Virus record (IMG/VR): IMGVR_UViG_3300025108_000245
Location: 1-30,328 of that record
Length of the DNA: 30,328 nucleotides
Reading direction: 5' to 3' (one strand)
DNA from: a virus
Position 1 is the first letter of the stretch, and every line of letters begins with the position of its first letter. Both the position numbers and the translations under genes were made by a program. The notes under the pieces are model-generated. The model was given only the letters and a program-made list of their open reading frames with translations. It was not told where the DNA came from and searched no databases. This document shows, piece by piece, positions 8,294 through 16,740 of this stretch.

Positions 8294-10460
8294 CTCTTAC
8301 CTCATCTATAGTCATTTCGCCCTTGCGGTACTTTTGCCAAAAACCATCAACTGCTTTAACATTTACAAATTCACCATCTTTTTTGGCGCGTTTATATACA
8401 TCTGTAAACAACCCGCGAGCAGCTTCCCAAGTTATTGACTGCATTTCTCTTGGAAGAATACCACGTTCTTGTGCTGCTCTTCTATATGCTTCTGCATAAA
8501 GACCATAATTCCCTTGAACGCCAGTAACACTAGAGTTCTTTGTTGCGCCTTTCCAGTTCGCGGATCTTTGTGCAATAGATGGGGCGCTGCCAAAGTTGTG
8601 ATGCACTTCTGTTGATTGACCTGACAGGGGCTTTAACAAGCCAGCGGCCACTGCGTGCGTGTCAATTGTTACATCACCATTAGGCCCATTAGGGTCGAGA
8701 ATGTTGTTATAAAAACTTCGCACTTTGTGCTGCGTACCCATCAATGGCGTTAGAACAGCCTTATCCCCACCACTTTCAACAGCCTCAACAGCTTTGGTTA
8801 TTTCAACAAAACTGCCCCAACCTGTTCCAGCTTCAGAACCGTCAGCCCTCTTTACAGTTTCCATCAAATCGCCTTCTGGGCTAATAATATTGTGTGTTCT
8901 TGGATTATTAACCTCATCATACAAACGAACAAATATAGCTCTTTTTAGTGGGCTATCAAGATCGTTTAAGGTTTTGCCAAGCATGTCGTCAACTATTGGC
9001 TGAAACTTTTCGGCCAGTTTTGGTTTTTTTGTTTTAGGGTCGAGTTGTTTAGCAAACGCAATCATCTCTTTACTAGCAGGAACATCACGGTTTGCCATCG
9101 TTGTAATAACACGCTCGGCAAGGCTGACGTTTTTATACCAATCCATTTGCGGAGACAAAGCAGCTAGAGTGCCAGCTATTGATGCGTCAGGTAAATTATA
9201 CTTTGCAGACCATTTGTCAGTTATAGCCCTCGCACCGTCATACCATAGTTTTGATCTTTGCCTTGTTTCATCTGGGATCTTGTCGTGTATCCAAAGCAAA
9301 TTATCTTTAACATGAGTTATGAACTCTTCTGACGCTTGCTCTGGGGGCAACTGTGATTGCGCCTCAGTCATGTTTGGGTAATCTTGGACAATTTTAACAT
9401 TATGTTCAAATTGCACCGGGTCTGCTTTTGATTCAGCTAAACCAATTTGCAAGGGTTCATCTATGGGATTTTCTGTTGCTCTAACTGCTGTTGGCAATCT
9501 TGTTGCTATCCTGTTTGGATGCGCTTCTGTTGATCCACCCCTAGCCAACTTACCAGCCGCAGCTAACGCCGGGTCAATCACTTCCATAGGATCAGCGCCA
9601 GACATAACGCGGTCAGTAATAGGCCCGCGCTCGGCCATCCGCGCTTCGGCTGACTGCCCAGCTTGGCTAATAACGTCACCAATAGCAGGCCCAAGTTCAC
9701 GCGCTAACATCTCGCCGCCCTTGACTAAACCGCCACCCATTGTGCCAGCAACGCCAGCAGTCAACGCAGTGCGCAGTGCGCCTGTTGCTGGGTCAATGTC
9801 TATCCCAGCTTTGCGCTCAACGCCCTGCGTTAGTTGATCGGCAGCCCCAGCTTCAACGCCAGTATATACAGCGGCTGACGTGCCGGGGCGCTTTGCTATC
9901 TCAACTAATAATTTTTTGATGCCAGTAGCCCCAGTCTTGCGAACCAAGAAACCAGCGCCTAATGTACCAAAGCCAGTGTAAACGCTAGGGTCAGCAACCA
10001 TACCGCGTATCATGCGAGCAGTGCCAGCCAGTGTAAAGTTGGGCAATTGATCATAACGATCCATAAGGTAAACAAATGATTTGGCCTGATCTTGTGAGCC
10101 GCTAGTCATTAGCGCTGCTGCCTGACCAATAGTGCCGGGCGAGCTAATACCACTTTCGCCGGGGATACCAGCCGGGCCAGCAAAGTTATAATTAAACTCA
10201 CCGATTGCATCTATGCCGTAGCGCGCCGCCATTTGATCGTCACCCTCAAACGGCTCACCCTCAAACAGCAAATGCACGTCACGCGCCGCTGCTGCAAACT
10301 GCGGGTCAAGCAACAATTGTTTTTCAGTTACCTCTGGTGCCTCTGGCTGCACTGGGTCTGGTGGTGTATCCATTGATGGGATTTGCAGAACAGGCGGCGT
10401 GTCAACCATAACATTAGACGCAAACCTGTCATCAAACGCTCTTGCAAAATCATCAGTCAT
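8241..10460 (-). CDS. Large internal virion protein with a possible HhH-GPD-like C-terminal domain
   Basis: The 739-residue protein starts by ATGA overlap with the gene before it. The N-terminal third is Pro/Asp-rich, then Gly/Ala-rich helical (TAGVAGTMGGGLVKGGEM), typical of ejected phage proteins. From about residue 365 the composition changes to a compact globular domain. Key phrases are ITDKWSAKYNL, GTLAALSPQMDWYKN near residue 437, KVRSFYNNIL near 580, and VTIDTHAVAAGLL near 597-609 with a central Asp600. This order of a Ser-Pro-x-x-x-Trp helix, a KxxxFxxN segment and an Asp in (V/I)DxHA recalls helix-hairpin-helix DNA glycosylase-like modules. That comparison is from memory of patterns, not a search. 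A virion location is inferred from context. Alternative: a purely structural domain. Confidence 0.7.
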   Translation of the reverse strand: MTDDFARAFDDRFASNVMVDTPPVLQIPSMDTPPDPVQPEAPEVTEKQLLLDPQFAAAARDVHLLFEGEPFEGDDQMAARYGIDAIGEFNYNFAGPAGIPGESGISSPGTIGQAAALMTSGSQDQAKSFVYLMDRYDQLPNFTLAGTARMIRGMVADPSVYTGFGTLGAGFLVRKTGATGIKKLLVEIAKRPGTSAAVYTGVEAGAADQLTQGVERKAGIDIDPATGALRTALTAGVAGTMGGGLVKGGEMLARELGPAIGDVISQAGQSAEARMAERGPITDRVMSGADPMEVIDPALAAAGKLARGGSTEAHPNRIATRLPTAVRATENPIDEPLQIGLAESKADPVQFEHNVKIVQDYPNMTEAQSQLPPEQASEEFITHVKDNLLWIHDKIPDETRQRSKLWYDGARAITDKWSAKYNLPDASIAGTLAALSPQMDWYKNVSLAERVITTMANRDVPASKEMIAFAKQLDPKTKKPKLAEKFQPIVDDMLGKTLNDLDSPLKRAIFVRLYDEVNNPRTHNIISPEGDLMETVKRADGSEAGTGWGSFVEITKAVEAVESGGDKAVLTPLMGTQHKVRSFYNNILDPNGPNGDVTIDTHAVAAGLLKPLSGQSTEVHHNFGSAPSIAQRSANWKGATKNSSVTGVQGNYGLYAEAYRRAAQERGILPREMQSITWEAARGLFTDVYKRAKKDGEFVNVKAVDGFWQKYRKGEMTIDEVRDAIEQHAGGINPPTWKQ

Positions 10461-12226
10461 CGTAGAGCATCCCTTCTTTCAACAGCCCGCTGCATAGTGC
10501 TAATCCTAGACTTTACCAAATCCAGTTGCGCAGCTAATTTCCGGCCTTCTACACCTTTAGCGATTAAAGCGTCTTTTATGTCTTGTTCTGTTGTATCTTC
10601 GTCAATTAAAATATTAAGAGGTGTTTGCGCGCCACCTGGCCCAAAGTCTCTGGCAAGGTTTGCAACAGCATTGTTAACATCTTTTTGCTCATCGCTGCGG
10701 CGATACTCTAGGTCAATTTCTTTAGCTGTTTGCAGTTTTGTTGGCATTATACCAACTTTTCCACCTTGCTCCCACTCTTCTATCTTTGCATCATGTCTTT
10801 CGGTCAAAACTCTATCAAACTTAAAATACGCTTTGGATTGTTTTTCGCTTGCATTTGACCCATCAACAATTTTAGCGTTACGCCGAATAATCCGATCAAC
10901 GGCTGTTGCTTCTGCTTTTACGTCTGTTTGCAAGAACGGCACAATTGAATAATAATCTTTTGCGCCAACGCCGAGGTTCGTTGCTTGCTTTTCTAAATCA
11001 TCCATTGTCTGTATTTCGTTGCTTAGAACCCTGCGCTTTAATTCAAACATACCAGCAAAGTTCGACTTGGGGTCTTTGCTGGGATCAAGCGCTTTGTCTA
11101 GCGATGTAATAGATGATTGTGTTACGGCCTCTGGATACAGAATAGCTAACGCCTGCAACTGATCAACAGCAGAATTATAATCTGCGCCTTGGTAAGCAGT
11201 AGGCGCTAAGTCAGCCATCCTTGTTTGTATGCGCTGCACTTCTTTTTTGGCGTTAGCAAGGCCAAGGTCTTTAGCAACTTTATTATCAGCTATACGAGCA
11301 TCGCGCTGTTTTCTAACTAAGTCGCGAACACCAGCCTTTTCTTTATCGTCAAGGATGCCATATAAACTGGTAAACCTGTCACCAAAATTACCTTGCAGGG
11401 CGCTCTTTGTGTTTGCGCTTGATTGCCCAGCCCAGTCGGCTAGGACGTTTTGATATTGCTCAGTTACAATATCCCTAATCTTAGTTCCGGCGCTTTCTAT
11501 AAATGCGGCATCACCAGTCTCAATGATTGCGTTGTTAGCAACTTTTAATTGGGTAGCGATTGTGCCGGTAGTAACACCAATGTCGCCAGCGTGGTTTAAC
11601 AAAACGCGCTTTACAATGTTAGGCAATTTATCAAGCTCTGCATTTGCCCGGTCTTTTGTGAGGGCTTGGGCTATTTTAAAGCTATGTTCAAGTCCTGATT
11701 TATATGTGGCCGCAGATAGTGTGTTTGCGGTCGCGTTGTATTTTAGCGCAGCCTCCGGGTCTACACCCGCGATTATTTCGCTATGACCTGTGATCATAGC
11801 CGTTAAATCGTTGCGCATAGACTGTGGGTCAAAGTTAGGATCGCCGCCCTCAATCATTCCATTATAGATAGCAAGCTTTGATGTTAGTTGTGTTTGTAGC
11901 TCAGTAGATAACTGGGTTGCTGTGGCCGCAGTCGTCACCGCGCCAAACACTGTATCAGGGTCGCCGACAACCTCGCTCATGTCTCGGCCATCAGCGAGGG
12001 CTTGCTCAATTTGTTCAGCGGTTACTGGGTTTTCAAACGCATACTGCATTGCCTCTCGCTGTGTCTGGGCAACTTGTTTTTTGTAAACATAATCGCTCAT
12101 GCTGTTAAGACCTTTGGTAACAGCATCAAGTGCGCGAGCTTTAGCTGCGCCTGTCGCCACAAAGTCAACAGTCGGCACTGACGGTATGCCTACGCCTAAA
12201 GGTCTGTATTTTGGTAGCTCTGCCAT
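10457..12226 (-). CDS. Internal virion protein, gp15-like position
   Basis: The 589-residue protein starts MAELPKYRPLGVGIPSVPTV. It has a short Pro-rich head and then an almost wholly alpha-helical, Ala/Lys/Asp-rich body without cysteines or a catalytic motif. This fits the helical internal core proteins (T7 gp15 class) that are ejected with DNA and stack on the portal. Its ATG overlaps the preceding gene's stop (TAATG), and its own stop overlaps the next start (ATGA), so the internal virion genes form one coupled block. Similar proteins with this N-terminus occur in marine podoviruses. The role is assigned by position, size and composition. Confidence 0.7.
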   Translation of the reverse strand: MAELPKYRPLGVGIPSVPTVDFVATGAAKARALDAVTKGLNSMSDYVYKKQVAQTQREAMQYAFENPVTAEQIEQALADGRDMSEVVGDPDTVFGAVTTAATATQLSTELQTQLTSKLAIYNGMIEGGDPNFDPQSMRNDLTAMITGHSEIIAGVDPEAALKYNATANTLSAATYKSGLEHSFKIAQALTKDRANAELDKLPNIVKRVLLNHAGDIGVTTGTIATQLKVANNAIIETGDAAFIESAGTKIRDIVTEQYQNVLADWAGQSSANTKSALQGNFGDRFTSLYGILDDKEKAGVRDLVRKQRDARIADNKVAKDLGLANAKKEVQRIQTRMADLAPTAYQGADYNSAVDQLQALAILYPEAVTQSSITSLDKALDPSKDPKSNFAGMFELKRRVLSNEIQTMDDLEKQATNLGVGAKDYYSIVPFLQTDVKAEATAVDRIIRRNAKIVDGSNASEKQSKAYFKFDRVLTERHDAKIEEWEQGGKVGIMPTKLQTAKEIDLEYRRSDEQKDVNNAVANLARDFGPGGAQTPLNILIDEDTTEQDIKDALIAKGVEGRKLAAQLDLVKSRISTMQRAVERRDALR

Positions 12227-12750
12227 TACAAGCCCCCACCAGCGCCCATAACGTCATCGGCATTTGTTAGGTAAGAGCCGCCTGTTGAACCACCCGGCGC
12301 ACCGCCTAAAGCCATTTGCCCTGCCACGGCGCTCGTCAGAGTGCCAAGCGCGGCAGTTCTACCAGCCGCCATCGCTGATTTGGCTTGTGACGCATACTGC
12401 ATTGCCTGCGCTTCACCAGTGCCAAATGCAATTTGCTCACCATCACGGCTAATGTAAAGTTCGTTTGCGCCTTTAGCTTCGGCCATAACACCTAAAACTT
12501 TAGCGCTTCCACTAAATGTCTCAAGCCCCCCAGCGGCGATGCGGGCGTTAATTGACGCTTTGGTTTGCAATATGTTGTCCATAACTGCAACGCCCTGCTG
12601 TTTATATTTAAGAGCCTCAGATCTGGCTTGCACTCTTTTAAATGCGGCTTGGCGCATCAGACCTTTAGCTTGCTGTTGCCCCGCCTTTAATTGCGAATAC
12701 ATTTTCGCGGCGGTTAAGCCAGCCATAATAAATGGAAGTGCTTGTGCCAT
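12226..12750 (-). CDS. Internal virion protein, gp14-like
   Basis: The 174-residue product starts MAQALPFIMAGLTAAKMYSQ. It has an N-terminal hydrophobic helix, a basic helical segment (QQAKGLMRQAAFKRVQARSE), then Ala/Gly-rich segments and a Gly-rich tail (GAPGGSTGGS, GAGGGL). This composition, size and position immediately after the tail tubular protein B gene match the T7 gp14 class of small ejected core proteins that form an outer-membrane pore. The start lies one base after the upstream stop. Membrane activity is known for the family; here it is inferred from the hydrophobic N-terminal helix. Confidence 0.75.
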   Translation of the reverse strand: MAQALPFIMAGLTAAKMYSQLKAGQQQAKGLMRQAAFKRVQARSEALKYKQQGVAVMDNILQTKASINARIAAGGLETFSGSAKVLGVMAEAKGANELYISRDGEQIAFGTGEAQAMQYASQAKSAMAAGRTAALGTLTSAVAGQMALGGAPGGSTGGSYLTNADDVMGAGGGL

Positions 12751-12751
12751 A

Positions 12752-14773
12752 TTACTGTCCTACGCTCACTTTATAATCAATGCCTAGCAGTGTCATTTTT
12801 AATGGCACCTCTTGGCCGATTGTTATTTGCCCATCATAAGTATAACCCAAAAGGCCGTGCAATGTCTTGATGCCTGTGTACTCAGGCACCGCGCTGCCAA
12901 ACACATTTGCGCCAAACTGGCGAAACGCGATTAGCTTGCTGTCGATTGTTAAAGACTGCGTTTCAAACAACTCAGCGTTTACCTCAAAGATCCGCTTCTT
13001 AAAGCCCTTTATAGAGCCGCTCGGCAGGTTTGGCTCGACTGGTAGTGTCTTTACCTCTGGCGTAAAGTTAAGGCCGACCTCGTGGCTTGTAGCCGCCGCA
13101 GCGGCAAAGGTAACAGTGAACGGTGACGCCGGAACGGTTTGATCAGGCTCAACGATGCCGTCGCGGATAATCTTAACTGTTTTAGCTTCTAGGTGCGTCA
13201 TGTTCACTGACGCCGCAGCCCCGCCTGTCACCGAACAATCAAGCAACGCAGCAGGATCAAATAACTCAACATAATAAACAGTCGCGCTATTTACCGTGCG
13301 CTTTACCACAACATAAATGTCGTCAACGTCAACACCGATATTGATAAAATCGCCATCGGTTGTCCACTCTGACGGCGCAATGACGTTCTGACTGCGCAGC
13401 AATGTATAACAGGCAATGCTGCCATCTTCGCCGTTTACCAGCATTAGACGGTCGCCCTCATCAGTAGACGTTGCGACACGCACCGCCATTTCCTCTGGCG
13501 TCTTTAGCAGATGCGATGACAGCAAAGATATCTTGGCTGACGTGTACGCTTGCACCGCGTCACTATAAATAAACTCTTGTATCGCTTTTCCTTGCCTTTG
13601 GATAAACAAGGTCGAGCCGTCCACGTTTTGCAATCGTATGCCGGGCTTGCTGCCAAACGCAGTCTGCTGCTTGACGATAAGGTTACTGGGCGTGATTGGC
13701 GTGTCTAATGTCTGCGGCACATAGAACTCTGCGCCAGTCGTAAAGATTTGCAAGTGACGACCAGAAAAGATATCGACAATTGCGTTAAATGTGCCGGTGT
13801 CGAGTGTTGCCTCAACCGCCGCATCATCGAGTGCCTCGCCGGGGTCAAAGTTAAAGAAGGTCGCAACCCTAGACCCAAAGATAGTTGATGGGCGTTGTTT
13901 CGTGCCGCCAAAATATAAACGGCCCTCGTGAAACGTCACGCTGCGCGGATATCCTCTACTACCTGACCACGAATCCTCGTAACCCTCTTCAAGCTCCCAA
14001 TCAGCATCATCAATGTTGCCAGTGTCAAAAAGCGGCACCTCGGCAAAACATTCTAGCTTGGCATCTGATACCTTGCGCACAATCCGCAACCGGCCAAATG
14101 GCGTCACGTTGATATATTGCCCAACATAATCATCGGCGGGGTCAGTAAACTCATTTGCATCTGACCCGCTGTGCTTTGCTGTTAGTGTAAGGTTTCCAGA
14201 TGTAGCTGATGGTTCTAGGTGGTCATGTGGCACACCAGTATTGTAGGAGCTTCCGGCAGTTACAGTTAAAGTGAAAGCATACTTAGGCACAAAATCAAAA
14301 CTAATCGTGCTGGCAGTCCAATTGCTGTCACCAGCCCCACGCACAATCTTTGTCGGTGGCAAATCCTCATGCACGACAATAATTGTGTCGGCAGACTGCA
14401 CCCAATTCATTTCTGGCAATATGGAGCTAGTCAAACTAGCCACAGCTAAAAAATCATTGCCGCTGCTGTTAATGTTGGTAATCAACGAGCCGTCTTTGAA
14501 TACATACATTTTGCCGGGCGTAAACACCAGCATATAGCTGTCAGATATACTGAACTCAAAAGACACCATCCGCACCGCATCACCGGCACCGCTGTCTAGC
14601 TCTGCAATAAACTTAGTACCATCACGCCGCTTTGCCCCGCCTTGCGGTTGGATGCTAACATTCCGCGCAGTTGACAGGCCAGACTTATATTGGCTGATGT
14701 CAGTACGCGACCGCAGTTTTGGGTCAAGCTCACCAGCGGTAAAGTCATTCTGTATTTGAATGATGCGGCTCAT
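12752..14773 (-). CDS. Tail tubular protein B (nozzle), gp12-like
   Basis: The 673-residue protein has the typical start of podoviral nozzle proteins. IIQIQNDFTAGELDPKLRSR near residues 4-23 is followed by YKSGLSTARNVSIQPQGGAK. A further typical segment is VTFHEGRLYFGGTKQRPSTI near residue 285, and beta-propeller-like repeats fill the middle. Length is comparable to T7 gp12 (about 790). The protein forms the tail nozzle below the gp11-like adaptor ring and is closed before ejection. The gene follows the tail tubular A gene with one base between stop and start. Assignment is strong from the N-terminal motif and synteny. Confidence 0.9.
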   Translation of the reverse strand: MSRIIQIQNDFTAGELDPKLRSRTDISQYKSGLSTARNVSIQPQGGAKRRDGTKFIAELDSGAGDAVRMVSFEFSISDSYMLVFTPGKMYVFKDGSLITNINSSGNDFLAVASLTSSILPEMNWVQSADTIIVVHEDLPPTKIVRGAGDSNWTASTISFDFVPKYAFTLTVTAGSSYNTGVPHDHLEPSATSGNLTLTAKHSGSDANEFTDPADDYVGQYINVTPFGRLRIVRKVSDAKLECFAEVPLFDTGNIDDADWELEEGYEDSWSGSRGYPRSVTFHEGRLYFGGTKQRPSTIFGSRVATFFNFDPGEALDDAAVEATLDTGTFNAIVDIFSGRHLQIFTTGAEFYVPQTLDTPITPSNLIVKQQTAFGSKPGIRLQNVDGSTLFIQRQGKAIQEFIYSDAVQAYTSAKISLLSSHLLKTPEEMAVRVATSTDEGDRLMLVNGEDGSIACYTLLRSQNVIAPSEWTTDGDFINIGVDVDDIYVVVKRTVNSATVYYVELFDPAALLDCSVTGGAAASVNMTHLEAKTVKIIRDGIVEPDQTVPASPFTVTFAAAAATSHEVGLNFTPEVKTLPVEPNLPSGSIKGFKKRIFEVNAELFETQSLTIDSKLIAFRQFGANVFGSAVPEYTGIKTLHGLLGYTYDGQITIGQEVPLKMTLLGIDYKVSVGQ

Positions 14774-14774
14774 G

Positions 14775-15389
14775 CTAGAACCTTATATCTGAAATGGGAA
14801 ACTCTTGTATTTGTTGCGCCGGGCGGTCAGCACCGTCAATGTTAATAGATACGCGAACCAAGCCACCGCGCATATTTTCAGACGGCGAACCATATGCTTT
14901 TTGATGGTAATAATCAGCCTTTGTAATCTGATCAGTGATCGGCTCGGCAAACTCAGCCGCCAGCGCCATTTTTAACAACCGCACAAAATACGGCGGGAAA
15001 ATGGCAGGCTCTGGCCGGAACTGGTAATCAATCCAAATGCTCTCGTAGTTTGTATAAAGGCCAAGGTTGTAAACCTCAAAATCGCGAACCGTATTTGCGC
15101 CGACAGAGCTTGTATTAAACACAGCCTTTGGGTTGCCAAGAATGTCGCCCGGCAGCGCATAAGTGTATTTCCATTCGTTGATTGGGGTACTGGCAAGCTG
15201 CGCCAATTGCACTTTTTGCACAGACCAAGAATAGGCATATTGCATTAAAAGGGTGTCGCGAACATCGTCATATAAACGATCCGCAACTTGCGCTTCATCG
15301 GTGCCAGTGGCAAATGATGACAGAGGCGCAGCGCCCAACATAATCAAAGCATCAGAACAGATTGATAGTTTGGTATCACCAGCCGCCAT
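14775..15389 (-). CDS. Tail tubular protein A (head-tail adaptor), gp11-like
   Basis: The 204-residue product begins MAAGDTKLSICSDALIMLGA. It continues with EAQVADRLYDDVRDTLLMQY and a Trp-rich patch (YSWSVQKV), as is typical of the T7 gp11 / phage adaptor family that joins portal to nozzle. A C-terminal helix (ALAAEFAEPITD, then KADYYHQKAYG) is also characteristic of the family. Length matches T7 gp11 (196). It lies between the small head protein and the nozzle gene, as expected for this tail type. Confidence in family is high. Confidence 0.9.
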   Translation of the reverse strand: MAAGDTKLSICSDALIMLGAAPLSSFATGTDEAQVADRLYDDVRDTLLMQYAYSWSVQKVQLAQLASTPINEWKYTYALPGDILGNPKAVFNTSSVGANTVRDFEVYNLGLYTNYESIWIDYQFRPEPAIFPPYFVRLLKMALAAEFAEPITDQITKADYYHQKAYGSPSENMRGGLVRVSINIDGADRPAQQIQEFPISDIRF

Positions 15390-15413
15390 TGCGCTACTCC
15401 AGAATAGGGAAAG

Positions 15414-15433
15414 GGGGCCGGTTGCCCGGCCCC
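15414..15433 (-). terminator. GC-rich hairpin after the small head protein gene
   Basis: On the minus strand an 8-bp perfect stem (GGGGCCGG / CCGGCCCC) closes a GCAA tetraloop just after the stop of the gene at 15441-15713. It is followed by CTTTCCC rather than a long T run. It is probably a leaky intrinsic terminator or an mRNA-stabilising hairpin that lowers tail gene expression relative to capsid. Confidence 0.6.
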
Positions 15434-15440
15434 ACTTAAA

Positions 15441-15713
15441 TTAGTCTGCGTCAGCGACTGATACAGCCGTGCCGTCTGATACGTCAACAACACCAGATGC
15501 GTTTGACAGAACAACAACGATTGACATTGTTGGGGTCGCGCTGTCGTGAACAAAGATCACATCACCAACTGCCACTGTGTCTGACAAGTCGTTGAAATAA
15601 CCTTCGGTGTTCACAGTCGCAATCGCGTCTGCTGATGTGTAGGTGTACATTGATGGTGCGTTGCCAGATTTAGCTGCACCGATAACATTCCATCCTGCTG
15701 AAGAGAAAGCCAT
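15441..15713 (-). CDS. Small head-associated protein
   Basis: The 90-residue product starts MAFSSAGWNVIGAAKSGNAP. It contains YTYTSADAIATVNTEGYFND and VGDVIFVHDS, a pattern recurrent in small proteins encoded next to podoviral and siphoviral capsid genes, often with DVxDGTAV near the end, as here. It is probably a beta-rich decoration or head-stabilising protein. It lies 15 bases downstream of the major capsid gene and upstream of a hairpin, so it should be expressed at capsid level. The virion role is inferred; no enzymatic motif is visible. Confidence 0.7.
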   Translation of the reverse strand: MAFSSAGWNVIGAAKSGNAPSMYTYTSADAIATVNTEGYFNDLSDTVAVGDVIFVHDSATPTMSIVVVLSNASGVVDVSDGTAVSVADAD

Positions 15714-15728
15714 TTTCTAAACTCCTTT

Positions 15729-16562
15729 CTATTCAGTCGCTGAGATTTTGACAATGCCATCGTCATCAATGGCAACCGCGCCTGCGGAGAACATTGAAGA
15801 AACGAGGAATGACGTTTTCTCAGGAACGTAGTTGATTTCTGACTTTTGGTTCATGCCGATACCAAGGCCGATTGCATCGCGATGGAACGCAAAGCAAGTG
15901 CGGGTTGATGGTAGTGGCAGGCCACCTTCATCACGATCACCAAGTGTGATGAACTTAAAGCCGAGGAAAGTGTCGATCTCGCCTGTTGAAAGAGCCTTCA
16001 CAGTAGCAAAATCGCTGCTGGTAAGTTCTGTCTCATCAAGCAATGCTGACAAACCGTTTGCGTGAATGATCATGCAGCGGCCTTCTGCTGGCACGTTCTT
16101 CACATCCAGAGCCTTTTTAGCTGCGAGCAGCTTTGCAAGGTTCATGTTTGTGCCTGCGCCACCAACAGTTGTTGCAACGGTTGACGGTGCGGAAGCTGCA
16201 TTGAGCGCGTCAATAACAAGCTGATCCATACGGCGACCAATAGCTGCACCGACTACTTGCACCAATTCACGGCGCTCGTCAAAATTGACTTTCTGCTGTG
16301 AAAAGATGTCGCTATATTCGGCAGCGATGTAGTCGCTCATTGTTGCTGTGACCTGCGAATAGGTCACGTTAAGAGGGGTTACGTCAGTTTGCGGTACGCG
16401 AACTGTTGCGGTGCCTTTCCCGATCTTCGGGAACTTCACCTGATTGCCTTCGACACTTGTTCTTTCGCGAGTAATGCCAGCCAAAGCACGAGATGCTTGA
16501 TAAGCCTGCTTCACTTCCGCATCGAACAATTGCACAAAAGCATTGGAAATGCCTACAGCCAT
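15729..16562 (-). CDS. Major capsid protein
   Basis: The 277-residue protein starts MAVGISNAFVQLFDAEVKQA. It contains an N-arm and E-loop-like region (GNQVKFPKIGKGTATVRVPQ), a spine-like helix (FDERRELVQVVGAAIGRRMD) and the AEGRCMIIHANGLSALLDET segment of a P-domain. These features are typical of the HK97-fold capsid family found in marine podoviruses; the length is on the short side but normal for that group. It is preceded by the scaffold gene and by its own promoter and leader, as expected for the most abundant virion protein. An AAGGA lies about 8 bases before the ATG. Confidence 0.88.
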   Translation of the reverse strand: MAVGISNAFVQLFDAEVKQAYQASRALAGITRERTSVEGNQVKFPKIGKGTATVRVPQTDVTPLNVTYSQVTATMSDYIAAEYSDIFSQQKVNFDERRELVQVVGAAIGRRMDQLVIDALNAASAPSTVATTVGGAGTNMNLAKLLAAKKALDVKNVPAEGRCMIIHANGLSALLDETELTSSDFATVKALSTGEIDTFLGFKFITLGDRDEGGLPLPSTRTCFAFHRDAIGLGIGMNQKSEINYVPEKTSFLVSSMFSAGAVAIDDDGIVKISATE

Positions 16563-16688
16563 TTTCCTATTCCTTTGTAAAAGTTAAAACACGATTAGCG
16601 CCTAGCAGGTATCCTTTCGGGCTGCGGCTTGGGCATACACGCTACGCCCCCAAGCGTTGGCGACAGGTCGAAAGCCGATTGTCTGTCA
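16563..16688 (-). promoter_or_regulatory. Structured 5' leader of the capsid gene
   Basis: About 126 bases separate the predicted transcription start from the capsid ATG, unusually long for this compact genome. No ORF fills it. On the minus strand it can fold at least one strong helix: a 7-bp GCTTGGG/CCCAAGC stem (16649-16655 with 16627-16633) and a 15-base loop. A GACAG/CTGTC pair near the 5' end is also possible. An A/U-rich stretch then leads to the AAGGA ribosome site. It may stabilise the capsid mRNA or control its translation. No known riboswitch or ribozyme consensus was recognised. Confidence 0.45.
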
Positions 16689-16694
16689 ACAGGT

Positions 16695-16723
16695 ATTATA
16701 TTGAAAAAAGAAGGAACTGTAAA
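16695..16723 (-). promoter_or_regulatory. Sigma70-type promoter for the capsid operon
   Basis: On the minus strand TTTACA (16718-16723) is followed after exactly 17 bases by a perfect TATAAT (16695-16700). It points at the capsid gene. The -35 box lies within the loop and descending arm of the terminator hairpin, so terminator and promoter share bases. Use of the host RNA polymerase is inferred. Confidence 0.65.
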
Positions 16724-16730
16724 CAGTTCC
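16703..16730 (-). terminator. Intrinsic terminator after the scaffold gene
   Basis: On the minus strand GGAACTG-TTTA-CAGTTCC (16713-16730) forms a 7-bp stem and tetraloop, directly followed by TTCTTTTTTC. It begins 11 bases past the scaffold stop. This is a classical rho-independent terminator ending the terminase-portal-scaffold transcript. Confidence 0.85.
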
Positions 16731-16740
16731 CTCTTGACCT

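Noticed and set aside
10383-10952. A 189-codon plus-strand open frame
   Set aside because: Antisense to the 589- and 739-residue virion proteins, spans their junction, Ser/Cys-rich, with no ribosome site or recognisable domain.
16684-16689. A perfect TTGACA on the minus strand just after the capsid -10 box
   Set aside because: At 17 bases downstream only CTGTCG is found, with no acceptable -10 box, so the TTTACA/TATAAT pair is the better promoter.
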